Source: Amoebidium appalachense (Eukaryota; Ichthyosporea). From it: 64,000 nucleotides of DNA. Of the stretch, positions 13,510-42,880 are shown piece after piece. A program made the translations under genes and the position numbers. Each line of letters opens with the position of its first letter. Position 1 is the stretch's first letter. The stretch spans positions 13,392,001-13,456,000 of the forward strand of contig CAVNZM010000001.1 of NCBI GenBank assembly GCA_963693365.1. Direction: 5' to 3'. The notes beneath the pieces are model-generated. The model searched no databases, had not been told where the DNA came from, and saw only the letters and a program-made list of their open reading frames with translations.

Positions 13510-13610
13510 TGGCTGCACCGAAGGAGTGATGAAGAGGGGATGACGGTTAAGGTTGTAGTGCTTTGGTTGTATCCGTTAGGGAATGTGGTTGTGTGTGTGT
13601 GCCCATGCGC

Positions 13611-13645
<35 letters not shown>

Positions 13646-13847
13646 GAATGTGTTTGGCTAATGAATGTAGTGTGCATGTGTGTGCTGTGTTTGTTGGGGA
13701 TGGAGGGGGGAGGACTGGAGGGCACCAAAACTGACATTTTTGTATGGTCGTTCAGGTGTTGTGGCAATGGCACGGACACCGGTGGAGAGCGAACACGTGG
13801 AGGAGGAGGAGAAGGAGATCGATCTGGCCTCCCTGCCCCCATCGTAG
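8936..13847 (+). CDS. ILV6: Acetolactate synthase regulatory (small) subunit, mitochondrial
   Basis: Binds the catalytic subunit and confers valine feedback control on the first step of branched-chain amino acid synthesis. Five exons: 8936-9185, 9685-9821, 11352-11491, 12558-12724, 13756-13847. Phases join exactly to 261 residues. The start sits in CCACCATGG just after a TTTTTTCCAG acceptor (probable leader intron at 8920). Residues 1-40 are Arg/Ala/Ser-rich and acid-free, a likely mitochondrial presequence similar to that of the divergent reductoisomerase. The ACT domain begins near residue 74 with [11 protein letters not shown] and [11 protein letters not shown]. The C-terminal domain has [35 protein letters not shown] and MARTP. 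The long fungal insertion before the C-terminal domain is absent, so length is nearer the bacterial form plus presequence. Introns contain copies of exon 3 edges (separate entries). Confidence 0.95.
10317..10389. repeat. Poly-G followed by (AG)n
   Basis: A run of about 34 G passes directly into about 19 AG units. It lies in intron 2 of the acetolactate synthase regulatory gene. Confidence 0.9.
10606..10745 (+). repeat. R1 repeat, diverged copy C
   Basis: Shares the TTTGCCTTTGCATGTGTCCT core and flanking order with copy B but is more diverged. It ends in a C-run. Confidence 0.65.
10895..10993 (+). repeat. R1 repeat, diverged copy D
   Basis: Starts after a C-rich tract with the GGATGGGCTCTGCTTTTGATGC segment of the family, and ends near the TACTTCATACC segment. 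About half the unit is recognisable. Confidence 0.5.
11176..11366 (+). repeat. Tandem duplication across intron 2/exon 3 border of ILV6-like gene
   Basis: A unit made of CCATCCAA..TTTCC..GGGG, A-run, long C-run, ATTATGCAG and the first 12 bases of exon 3 (CTGCGGTCTCAA) occurs twice, ending near 11255 and at 11363. The upstream copy therefore offers a full decoy acceptor followed by true exon sequence. Only the downstream copy continues into the conserved coding frame. Confidence 0.85.
11733..11900 (+). repeat. Two degenerate copies of exon 3 tail of ILV6-like gene
   Basis: The last ~40 bases of exon 3 plus its donor (11452-11500) recur at 11733-11780 and 11857-11900, with the GACAGGGAGAAYGCYGAY-type core still readable. 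The first copy has lost the GT donor (CAGAT); the second keeps CAGGTGTG. A separate ~69-bp direct repeat (about 11560-11690) lies between the exon and the copies. Confidence 0.75.
13001..13217. mobile_element. Fold-back MITE-like element in intron 4 of ILV6-like gene
   Basis: The ends are inverted copies: GGCGCATTGAATT at 13001 and its complement ending at 13217. Imperfect pairing continues inward for about 80 bases through CACCAATC, GGCCTTTGCGCAA, AAGATTGCA and GATTGGTCG. There is no coding capacity. The target duplication is not clear. Confidence 0.75.
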
Positions 13848-14523
13848 ACACAACATACACACACACACACACACTGAATGGCTCATTGTACCTCTTTGTG
13901 AAACTCACCGACAACAAATAATGATAAACGCGCAACGCAAAGCACATCATTTCTCCACACGCATGTAATTTGCTTGCTCCTGTTTTGCTTTTCTCGTTTC
14001 TCCCCGGCAAGTTCCACATGCTATATCGAAAACCCCACGACCTTTGTTACATGTAGGGTGCCGTTCCTTGTACTAATGTTGTTGATGTGGGCAGGATATG
14101 ATCAAGAACCACTTAAACATTTTTGGAGGTATGCATTTATAGGGAGCTGTTGTAGTGTTGGGTTAAAGAATTCCCATATTAAGCCAGGCAACTGTGGAAA
14201 GATAACCATTAAAGCTCATCACTGTGGGCATGTCTTGGTATGAGTGCTAGCCCGGGACAGTTAAAGAAACACCATGGGGCTTAGCGGCATGCCCATATGA
14301 ACACTCGTTATTTTTGGCTCTTTGGCTGTGCCACGGGCCACACGAACGAATAAACACATGTACACACCCGTTTACGGTGAAACTACGACTCGTGATCAGG
14401 AAGTCGGGGTTTTGTGTTGGACCTCAGAAATTTGGCCATATGCGCTCAACTATTCGGGGGTGTCTTCACAATGATGTATGCTACTTGAAAGTTTCAATGA
14501 TCTAGATACATTCACTTGGGCCC

Positions 14524-14526
<3 letters not shown>

Positions 14527-14561
<35 letters not shown>

Positions 14562-14600
14562 ACCACCACCACCACCACCACCACCACCACCACCACCACA
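14527..14600. repeat. Poly-C followed by (CAC)n
   Basis: About 34 C followed by about 13 CAC triplets. The reverse arrangement, (GGT)n beside poly-G, occurs at 60677-60798. Confidence 0.9.
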
Positions 14601-14855
14601 ACCACTACACACACACAACACACAATTGCAACCCAGCACAGCTCTGAGTAACCACATACACACACCCATGTACACACGCACCATCACGGGCCGCAAGAAT
14701 CTGATATCTGATAAAAAGAAAGGCCCTGTAGCTACAGGAGCAATCTTTCTGATGTTTCTCAAAAAACGAGAGCCACGTGCACCTGCACACACGATGCAAT
14801 ATATATCATGGTTGCCATGCATCTGTACATGTCCAGGACGTCACATGCATATATA

Positions 14856-14965
<110 letters not shown>

Positions 14966-15521
14966 AACTAATACTAATCATTAGCAAATTTGATGAAACA
15001 CGTGTACACCAACGTTAACACGCCGAAACAGCTTGTATGCATATGAATGTTACATAGCAAATGCTTTATCAAAGCGTGCTATCTGGTGACTCAAAACTGA
15101 AACCACCACGATCGTGCTCCGTATGGAGTATTGAGGAAGACCACAAGTTATAGCTACCTGACTAGCGCAGCATCTCAAAATCGCCTGCAAATTTAACTGC
15201 ATAGAATTCTATTATACCCAACCTATGTACAATGATTCCACTGCACGGGCCACTGTGCGCATCAAAACAAAAGACACAGTGGCTGTGTATACGTAAACAA
15301 AACCGGTGCAACACCAGCAACGGCAACACATGGTTAAACCCACGTTGACTCACTATTAATGTTAAAAAACTTTGAGGCTATGCAACCAGCAGGCCTTGTG
15401 GCCCACGGAAGCACACAGTGAGCCCGCCCAGTCGCCGGCCCGTTTGTGCACACCGCCAAATTTGACCGTTATGAATCATATACCGGCAAAGTCCGACCAA
15501 ATTCTAAAGAGCACTTTTAAC

Positions 15522-15558
<37 letters not shown>

Positions 15559-15614
15559 GGAAACATGATACAAAAATCCATTCAGAAAAAAACTGCAAAT
15601 CAATCACACAGCCT

Positions 15615-17285
15615 TTACAGAGGACCAAAGGGGTCAAAATTGTTGCTGTTGCCACCGTTAGCAGGGGGGCGCTGGGCGCGGAGGGGGCAAACGGGTTGTA
15701 CCCAGACTGAGGCTGGGTGGTGGGTGGGGCAGCATAGGTGGCTGGGCGGGCAGCAAACGCAGGCGGCATTTTGTATGCTTGTTGCTGCTGTTGGGTTGAA
15801 TATTGCGCCGGCGCCTGCTGAGATGCATAGGGCTGCGAGAAGGGGCACGGGGAGCGCGAGGGGTCCTCCTGGTAAGGCGAGCGAGGGCGCTCGTCATATG
15901 TCTGGTAGCCTTGGGGTTGGTTGTCATAGCTATAGCGCGGCTGCTCGTATGGAGAGCTGGGTTGTTCATAAGGGGAGCGGGGTTGTCCATAAGGGGATTT
16001 TGGCTGTTCATGGGGGGGCCTCGGCTGCTCATATGGAGAACGGGGCTGTTCATAAGGAGACCTCGGCTGCTCATAGGGGGACCTCGGTTGTTCATATGGA
16101 GAGCGGGGTTGTTCGTAGGGGGACCGTGGGCGCTCATCATAGCGAGGTTGGTCTTGGTACGGGGACCTTGGGGATGGGGGCGCGGTCATCGCGATCGTAG
16201 CGGGGGCTCCTATCCCCGTGTTTCTTCCTGTACTCCTCCTCCCTCTTTCTCCTCTCCTCCTCCTCCTTGCGCCGTCTGTCTTCCTCCTTCTTCCGCCTGT
16301 CCTCATCTCTCTTTGCCTGCTCCTCCTCGTGTTTCCTCCTCCTCTCCTCCTCTTCCACCCGCCTCTTATCCTCCTTCTCCCACCTCTTGCGATCCCTCTC
16401 CCGCTCTTTCTTTTCCTTCTCATCCTCCGACCCTGAGCTCTCCCACTCTGCGCGCTGGTTGGGTGCGAGGGAATGGGCCTCGAGCCATTGGAACAGTCGA
16501 TGGTTTTCCCTCGTGAGGGGGCACACAAATTCCCATAAACGGCCGGAGTCTTTCAATTTGAACGAGGTGGCGTTGGACACCTTAATTTTGTACGTGGCTT
16601 CGGTCGAGGTGTGGGAGCCACGCTTGATGATGAGGTCTTGGGCACGGCATGGGGTTTTGCCATCGTTTGACGTGAACAGGCAGTCTACCTCGCTCTGTGG
16701 TGTGAGTACAAAAGTTAATTGCGAATCCATGAAACTTGAATAATTAGACTGGGTGACCCTATATTTCTACAAACATGATTCTCACTGTTCCGAGTGTGAC
16801 TGAAAAGTGGATGCCCTCAAGTGAACACGCAACGAACAACCATGGTACTAATATTAACAGGAGCCAAGCAAAGAAGGTTGTTACCGGTCTCATGCCCATG
16901 GAAAGGAGGGCATGCTCGCCATCAAAAACACGCTCTAAAGGTATCAACGTGCACTGTAAGGCAAACCTACCTCAGGAGCGTTGACATCGCTGCCCTTGAC
17001 GATAATCACCTGCCCATCGTAAACAACGAAAATCCTCTCAGAAGCCCCCGACTCGCTTTTGACCTGCTTTATCGCCTTGCTTATGAGGCCGCTTCTCTTC
17101 TCCCTCCCATCCGTCTTTGTCTTCACCTCAAACATCTGTCCCCTTCCCACTGCCTCAAACTTGCGCGGGTCGGCGCCGTTGAAATCATCCTTCCACTGGG
17201 CCTTGCCGAAATTGTCCTGAGTGTTGATGTCCCTTGCTGTTTGAAGCCCAGTCTTGACCAGGTTGATAATCATTAAAACGGGCAT
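15615..17285 (-). CDS. Unrecognised protein: PH-like N-terminus, coiled coil, SPYEQPR repeats, NPF/DPF tail
   Basis: Two exons: 17285-16971 (105 codons) and 16694-15615, phase 0 join, about 464 residues. Residues ~45-170 have a PH-like pattern of strands (FEAVGRGQMFEV, RIFVVYDGQVIIVKG, ATYKIKVS, WEFVCPL) and a closing helix (ENHRLFQWLEAH). Next comes ~100 residues of Arg/Glu/Lys single helix. Then follow nine or so SPYEQPR-type heptads, whose third codon positions vary freely while the peptide is kept. The tail is Gln/Pro-rich with NPF and a terminal DPFGPL, motifs known in endocytic adaptors for EH-domain and AP-2 binding. The heptad part lies +1 to the flanking frame: one C too many in the run at 16176-16180 and one too few at 15664-15669 would explain it. 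Role at endocytic membranes is inference; I do not recognise the family. Confidence 0.75.
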
Positions 17286-18205
17286 GTTTGCTTCTGGTGG
17301 GTGACACCACACACCTGAGAATATTCCTTGCAAACCCTTTGGTATACTAGTAGCTACCTATGCCTTTTGATGGGTTGAAATGGGAGTTCACCTTCGTTGT
17401 GTACACGGCAGAGTTTCCTTTCAACCTACCCTACGTCACTCGTTCAGTGTTTTGAAACTTTTCGAACACCCATGCGAGTTTTTTATCTACCTCACGAGAG
17501 GAAAGGAATGTGTTTTGTAGCCAGTGCATACTTCTAATATTCGCTGCTAAGTTATCCACTCACGTAATATGTGCAGCCCTGGGCAAGGTTAGATTTTTCG
17601 ACGTTGTTGGTTTGCACAACAGTATTGTTGAGCACTGCTAATTATCAGTACGCAACATGTTAGAGGTCATAACTACTGTATGTTATTGAAAGTTGCAAAC
17701 AACCGTGTAGGTCATACACATCTCTGACCAAATGAAGACGTTGGGGATAGATTTTAACTCAACAAAAATATCCTTATCTGTACGAATGTTTTTATTGGAT
17801 ATCTTTATTGTACGTCCATTTATGGCAGGTATTTTTTTGGCTGCGGATGACTAAATTAATAGTCTTACGATTATGACGCCATGAGCCATATCACTTTTTA
17901 GTGCTTGGGTGGTTTATGTAAATCTATAAGGTAAACGCTGTTGACTAACTATCAAAGGCTCCCTGGGTGCCGGCCGGGTGGTCGGTCACAGTGGAAAAAA
18001 GATTACGTCAGATTCCGAAAACTTGGCAAGTTGTAACATGAAAACTTTCTTGCCTGGCAGGTTGGAAAAACCTTGAGTCATTCTTACATTTAATCGCTAC
18101 TAGAGAAAGAGTAGCACAGTTTTATCCTGTGTTCAAATACAGAACTAGCCCTCTTAGTCTCTTACCTTCTGTACAGGGTATCTGTGTGGCCGAAACAACC
18201 CCACC
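17286..18205. other. Divergent intergenic region
   Basis: Unique, rather AT-balanced sequence between two divergent starts. A CTCAG acceptor at about 17320 on the minus strand could end a leader intron of the gene at its left. No gene or clear core promoter was seen. Confidence 0.5.
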
Positions 18206-36747
<18,542 letters not shown>

Positions 36748-37105
36748 GGACTCCCCTCCCAGAGGCATTGTGCTTGCAATCGGTGTGTGTGTTCGTCCTT
36801 TCGCACATCCGGGTGGACTACAGAATATATTGCCGTGAAAACAGGCACCGGGAGAGAAAAAAAAAGGGGGGGGGGGGGGGGGGGGGGGGGGAGGGGGGGG
36901 GGGGAAGGGGGGGGGGAGAGAGAGAGAGAGAGGGAGGGAGGGAGGGGAGGGAGCCAGTTGCATCGGGTCCGTATACGTGTACATACACATATAATGGTAG
37001 TCTGGTATGCGCCGTAGTGAATGACTCGCAAGAAATACGTATGTAGTGTAATCTGATTGTGAAGACCAGCACAACATAGATGGTCCTTGGATGGAAAAGA
37101 TTAAT

Positions 37106-37111
37106 AATAAA
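37106..37111 (+). terminator. Candidate poly(A) signal of ALIX
   Basis: First AATAAA downstream of the ALIX stop, about 360 bases after it, in otherwise unique sequence. Confidence 0.35.
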
Positions 37112-37738
37112 CACAGCGGCCCGTATGTAAGAAAAAGTACGTAATGGTTATGATTTTTTTTGGTTGCCATATTAGTGTGTTTGTCAATGATGTCTCAAAT
37201 CCCGTTTGTTTGTTTTTTTCCCTCGTCATTTGCCATGCCATGTGTACATGTATGTACATGCAATCGTTACTTCTCACGGTCAGGGCTGGTAATTATGGTC
37301 AAAACCACGTGCACTCGCCTTCATTTATCATTTACACCTACCTATTTCAACATATTAGAACCAAATTATCACAAGTCTGTTGTTTTGAGCCTTGACAAGG
37401 TGTTTGACAATTGTTTTTTACTGCTTGTTTTTTGTAAAAAGCTTAAGGGCTCCCCGGAGAGGTTCCGCGACATAAAATATCAAAGGAAAAGTTTTTTTTA
37501 TCTTGTGTGTGTGTGTGTGTGTGTTTGTGTGTGTGTGCTCGTGTTTGTCTGTGTGTGTGCTCGTGCTTGTCTGTATGTGGATGGATGGGTGTGTGTGTGT
37601 GGGGTGTGGGGGGGGGGGGGGGGGGGGGGGGGGGGAGTGATGCGAGAGGGTGTGTGTGTGGGGGGGGGGGGGGGGGGGGGAGTGATGCGAGTGTGTGTGT
37701 GTGTGTGTGGGGGGGGGGGGGGGAGGGAGAGCGGGGGA

Positions 37739-37782
<44 letters not shown>

Positions 37783-38053
37783 ATGGATGGGTGGGGGGCC
37801 AAGGGGTGCGAGTGTGTGTGCGTGTGCTTGGGTGAGTGTGTGTGCCTTTGAAAGGGGAGTGGGGGGGGGGGGGGGGGGGGGGGAGGGGGGGGGGGGGGAG
37901 GCAGGTGTGCAATGCAACTTGTTTTGTCGAAACAAATGGCAACTTATAGTCCAAAGAATAATCCAATTCGTCCACCCAATCGACCAAGATCCAGATGTGT
38001 TTGGGCATCTAGTGGAGTCAATCAGGCATTTAGGAGGCTGTGGAGCGGGGGGG

Positions 38054-38109
<56 letters not shown>

Positions 38110-38260
38110 AAAATGGCGGTGAGACGGGGGTGGGGTCGGGTGGGGGTGGGGGTGGGGTGGGGGGGGGGGGGGGGGGGCGGAGGGGAAAGGGGGGAGAAGG
38201 GTCAATTCAGGATTGGTGTTTTAAATAATTAATCATTTATTTCTACTGACTGTGAGTGAG

Positions 38261-38358
38261 CAGCTGGTGGAAAGCACATTGACCAAGGACATTATAAAGC
38301 GGGCAGTGCCACTTTCGTGACACGTACTACTCACAGGTGTACGGCATACCCATGCAGG
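38261..38358 (+). pseudogene. Degenerate copy of ALIX exon 9
   Basis: Aligns with ALIX exon 9 (23452-23520) from CAGCTGGTGG to CCCATGCAG, interrupted by ~28 extra bases after CGGGCA. Of seven changed codons four are synonymous and three are conservative (T/S, M/I, H/Y). The copied reading frame ends in GCATGA just after the exon. The insertion together with the following AG begins GT and ends AG. No other ALIX exon is recognisable nearby, so this is a fragment, perhaps the relic of a tandem paralogue. Confidence 0.8.
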
Positions 38359-38522
38359 CATGACCCCCGTACGCGTGTGTGTGTGTGTGTGTGTTTGTAG
38401 GGGGGTGAGGGGGGGGGGGGCAGGGGGGGCAGGGGGGGGGGGAGGGGGGGGGTGTATGTATGTGTGTATGTGTTTGGGTGTAGGTTGGTGGAGCGAGGGG
38501 GGAAGGGGGAGGGGAGGAGGGG

Positions 38523-38525
<3 letters not shown>

Positions 38526-38609
<84 letters not shown>
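38526..38609. repeat. Longest poly-G run (about 84 G)
   Basis: An uninterrupted G run just right of the ALIX exon copy. Its length in the assembly may be unreliable. Confidence 0.9.
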
Positions 38610-39319
38610 CTGGTCCTTATTGGAAGCCACTGGATCATGTTGCCGCATGACTGTGAGTGAAAGGCGGCTGCATCGAAGTGGGGGAGGGGGGGGGGAGGAA
38701 GGAGTCTGGGATGTACCCCAATGGCAGCGTCTTATACCAAACTTTGCTGCCACATGAAACTGTACTTAAGTTACACTTTCGATACACTTTAAGGTCCTTG
38801 AACACACCAGCTCTTTTTACGGCTACTGTAATGCGCGGGGCGCGGCGGGGGCCTGGGGAGGGAGGGGGGAGGGTTGCAGCGCTTCACAACTGCAAAGACA
38901 AAACGGCTGTCCATTTCCCCATAACTCTCCATTACGATCGCACTTTTATAACTAGCATCACTCTGCCTGGTATACTATTGGTCCAGTAGAAACACATTAT
39001 AAATAATTGCTCAGCCTAAGTTACGCCCTTAAAGGGTTTAACGGGTGCATTATGAACATAATTTATCTACAATAACTACATACACGATCATAGTAGTACT
39101 ATATCTCGTCTGATAATTAAATAAGTTACACAACAAATTACTGTAGGTGGGCAGCACCTACTCAATGATCCGTGCAACGGTTTTAGCACACACTACTACT
39201 ACAATTTTAATTAATAATATACTACATAATACCCGAGCCGTGACTCGTTATGAATCATTGGCATTCAATGATAATTTTGACTACACACTAAGAGGCTACC
39301 ATTACAACTACCAATCATT

Positions 39320-40927
39320 TTACATTACAGGTGACCACGCAATAATCTCACCACTAAACTCATCGCCACTCACAACCCCCATATCTTCCTCATCTTTATC
39401 ATTCAAATCAGAAACTCCGAGGCTAATCACTCCAACAGCATCCGTGGCACAATCCGAACCACACGATTTCCCACCCAACTCGGAGCGTTCTCCAGCGACC
39501 GCCCCCGTTCGTGTCGGTGCACACCACGAAGCCCTTACACTGGGCCGTCGTACCGAAACGCTTCGCCGGGGAATCTCCGCGAGAGCCTCTTCAGACATTG
39601 CGAGGCTGGCCAATTGAATGGAGTCCGTTTCGCTCACCCGCCAATACGCCTGCACGTAGTTTTGAAGCCACGGACGCCCATTCTCCGCACTGTCGGCAAG
39701 CGTTTTGGCGGCGACGTGTCGCGGCGTCAGACTCTGCCGGCGTGCGGACGGGAGGGAGGAGAAGGATTTGCTCTCTGGAAGGGAACACCCCGCCGTCAAA
39801 ATTTCGGTACCGGTGTTGTAATTCGAGTCGTTGTGATTTTCCTGCGCCGTTGCCTCCCCCTCAGACCATCTGCGGGGGATGTTTATATTTCCGGCCTGTC
39901 TGTCGCGTTTATAATCTGCTGCGAGGCTCCGTTGCTGCGACGAGGGGCAGCTTAGAGTAACGTCGGCGAGCGACTTGGAACGACGGCATGGACACTTGCG
40001 TAGTAGTGCTTGTGGGTGGGCAGCGGGTGGACTATCGATTATTGTCGGGCTGCTGATACTGTCTATGGCAATGGTAACGTCGCTAAGCGAAGAACAAATG
40101 CGGTCAATGTCGGTCTCGTTGTTTTTGTTGGTTTCGGATTCGAATGTGAAAGGGTTTTCGGTGGGGGAAGACATCGCAGGAAGCGATGTGTTACCGCTGT
40201 CGGTCGCGAAAGGGCGGAGATCTTCAACAATAATTGAATTATGGTCCGACGATTTACCTGCAGCACACGACTCCTCGCATCCCGTTTGTGAATTCGTCGT
40301 ACTCTTGGGTTGGGGCGTGGTTTCAAAGTGTGTTCCTGCTCCGGGCGACGGGGGAACTTGCTGTTGGGTTGGTTTCAAATTGCTCCCACGGGGTGATGTC
40401 ATTGACGCGTCACGGTGTCGCCTCAATTCAGCGTGCCCGGTTCTCTGCTGCTCGCCATCGTGAAGGCTGCATCGCATCGAGGAATGAGATTCGGTTTCAA
40501 AAGCAAATGCCGTGTTGTGTCCGTGAAAACATGTGTCCGCTTGCTGTAGTATAGAGTGAACGGAATTTTCCGCATCATTTACCGCGAGATTTCTTTCCCT
40601 GTTTGACTTGTTGGCAGGCCTGGGTGTAAAAGTGTGTGGTCGAACAGGGTGTTGGTTGGCTTTTAAACATATTGCGCTTGCTGGTAGACTAAGCGAAGTT
40701 ACCCTCGGATACGTTTCGAAATCCAGTTTGGAATCCGAGTATGTGCGGCGGCGCTGTCCGTCGAATTTGATATTTTTGGAAAAGGAGTCGTTGTGTGGAG
40801 GTTTTAGCTCGAGGGCATTTGGAGAGGAAAAGACGGAGAGGGTGGTATCATTTCCGATGTTCTTGGGGACAAAGCCACCTTCCTTCTGTTTTCTCCCGAA
40901 GAACTTGTGCAGCTTCGTGAAATCCAT
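39320..40927 (-). CDS. Unrecognised intronless Ser-rich disordered protein
   Basis: A single open frame of 535 codons with ATG (40925-40927) and TAA (39320-39322), free of low-complexity DNA, which makes chance unlikely. Starts MDFTKLHKFFGRKQKEGGF. The product is Ser/Thr-rich and predicted disordered, with repeated basic-directed Ser motifs: RRRTYS, CRRSKSL, PRRWSEG, ARRQSLT, PRRSVSVRRPS. These are the R-R-x-S form favoured by AGC-type kinases and 14-3-3 proteins. An NPF also occurs (TENPFTFE). One compact stretch near residues 430-460 (GRPWLQNYVQAYWRVSETDS) may be a helix. No signal peptide, membrane segment or catalytic motif is evident. A phosphorylation-controlled adaptor is inference; the family is unknown to me. 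A further 5' or 3' exon cannot be excluded. Confidence 0.7.
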   Translation of the reverse strand: MDFTKLHKFFGRKQKEGGFVPKNIGNDTTLSVFSSPNALELKPPHNDSFSKNIKFDGQRRRTYSDSKLDFETYPRVTSLSLPASAICLKANQHPVRPHTFTPRPANKSNRERNLAVNDAENSVHSILQQADTCFHGHNTAFAFETESHSSMRCSLHDGEQQRTGHAELRRHRDASMTSPRGSNLKPTQQQVPPSPGAGTHFETTPQPKSTTNSQTGCEESCAAGKSSDHNSIIVEDLRPFATDSGNTSLPAMSSPTENPFTFESETNKNNETDIDRICSSLSDVTIAIDSISSPTIIDSPPAAHPQALLRKCPCRRSKSLADVTLSCPSSQQRSLAADYKRDRQAGNINIPRRWSEGEATAQENHNDSNYNTGTEILTAGCSLPESKSFSSLPSARRQSLTPRHVAAKTLADSAENGRPWLQNYVQAYWRVSETDSIQLASLAMSEEALAEIPRRSVSVRRPSVRASWCAPTRTGAVAGERSELGGKSCGSDCATDAVGVISLGVSDLNDKDEEDMGVVSGDEFSGEIIAWSPVM

Positions 40928-41032
40928 GGTGCGGGAAGACGGTTTGTGGTCATGCTAACAATACATAGTTCTATGACGGCTTTTATGCAGTTTGGACTTC
41001 GTATCAATAACACATCGCTAAGTGTGTGCTCG

Positions 41033-41085
<53 letters not shown>

Positions 41086-42778
41086 AGTGTGTGTGTATGT
41101 GCGTGTGTGTCTGTGTGTATGTGTGTGTGTGCAACAGAGCCTCGGCCCAAACTGTGTGTTTACTAGTACGTACTTTTTAATACTTAGTCACATGACATTG
41201 TAGTTGCTAACACAACTGCACTTGCATGCATGTCGTTGTGCGTTCGAAGGTCACATGTAGTGTTCGAGCCTCAGTACTTGTCCTTGATAGAAAACGTGGT
41301 GCACGTTTAGGAATTCGTATTATTAATAACGACACCTCCGAGTCGGGCTGTGCCTTGCAGACAGCCGGGGCATATGAAAAGAAAAACAGACTTCAATTAA
41401 CGACAAAACAGAATAAAACAATAACTGTTCTGTTGCCAGGTAGTATATGCAGTGCCAACTTGGATTTGCCCTAAGAGGATTACGCAGCTTGAAGTTCAGC
41501 CAAATGCAAATTCAAGTTTCTCGTTTGCTAACACAGTGTGGTTTCAGCGACTGGCAGAACACGGATGTCATTGAATCTACAGATAACAGGTCATTCCCAT
41601 AGTCACTCGAATTCAAAGGCATCGATGAGCGGCAGCCCTTCCTTCGTGCATTCATTCACAACGGTACGACGTACAGTGTCACCGGTCACTGTACTGACAT
41701 GTCATAACAGGCATGATAGGCTGAGTGCGTAGGGGCCGACCACATGGACAACACTACTGTCGACCCGGCGGCCGCGCTGGTCCTTGCAGCCTTTGATTCG
41801 TTACACAAGTTGGCGCGGACTCAGGGGAACGCAGATATATATATAAATGGTGGTTGCCAGAATCTGATGGCAAGTTTGGACGGTCTTCACGTTGCTCACG
41901 TCGATTTCTACGGCCGTCAGTCGGTTTACATGAACTTCGACTTGTGGGCACTTAGTGGATTATTGTAGGTGGAGAAAAAGAAGAAGGGACGCTCACTGAC
42001 TGGCAGCAGTTCCGAAAGTAATGTAAACGTTCGCGTGTGAGCGTGACAGAAGAGGTGTGTACTATATGCGAATGAATGACATGACATTGACAGGACCGCC
42101 AGTAGCATGTATGATGGCTCGTGCCTGAAGTCCAGCAAAATGACGGATACAGTGATGAGGTTATCAGTCTGTTCATGTATGTGCCAGCAGCGTTACTGAA
42201 GTGATTATATTGCACCGGCGTTTGCAAGGTTTTTTTTTTCGAGTCTACCCACTGTAGGTTAGCTTCATGGTGCCACGACGCGTGCACGCCTCATCACCGC
42301 CTCTCACATCAGCCAATCAGATCATCCCATTGTTATTACTGGAATGTAGACACATACCACATTAAAATCAAAAAATACCAGCGACTCTTAGTTAGTAATT
42401 TGGGATCACACTAAATCTACAATAGCACACGAAAAACACGCAGCCAAAACTTTATTTTCTCTAGATATATTTTGCTGTATAAATTAAACTATATCATAAT
42501 TCATGCTCATGCATTTAATAGCTACACAACTTTGCCCTTCGAATTCAGGTCCTGAGCCTGGTATTTCGGTATGCACATTTGGCCCGGGTGAGTTGAATCA
42601 ATTTGATCACTGATCACATGACCGTTCTTTGCTATGGGAAAACTCAAGGGGTTAGTGAAGATGCTGGCAGCCGAATGCGGGGCTCCCGTCTGCTAAAGAG
42701 GGGCCAGAGGCCATGCCCCTCTCGCAAAAAACGTTTTAATGCATGTGCTTGTGTTGAAGTGCGTGCTGTGTGTCACAG

Positions 42779-42811
<33 letters not shown>

Positions 42812-42817
42812 GTGTAT

Positions 42818-42880
<63 letters not shown>

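Larger units (their letters stand above)
36748..39319. other. Intergenic, repeat-rich, between convergent genes
   Basis: After the ALIX stop come poly-G/(GA)n (36867-36930), a candidate poly(A) signal, GT- and G-rich tracts (37505-38200), the ALIX exon 9-like fragment and the longest G-run of the window. The stretch 38730-39319 is unique sequence without a supported gene. Confidence 0.6.

Noticed and set aside
15658-16140. Alternative 160-codon frame across the SPYEQPR repeats
   Set aside because: It is open only because the DNA is repetitive. Synonymous variation shows the coding frame to be the SPYEQPR one.
15803-16516. 237-codon plus-strand frame opposite the same gene
   Set aside because: Shadow of the heptad repeats and Glu/Arg-rich helix; no independent support.
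37160-38122. 320-codon plus-strand frame downstream of ALIX
   Set aside because: Most of it is GT/G repeat. The first 110 codons are non-repetitive but have no domain or splice evidence.
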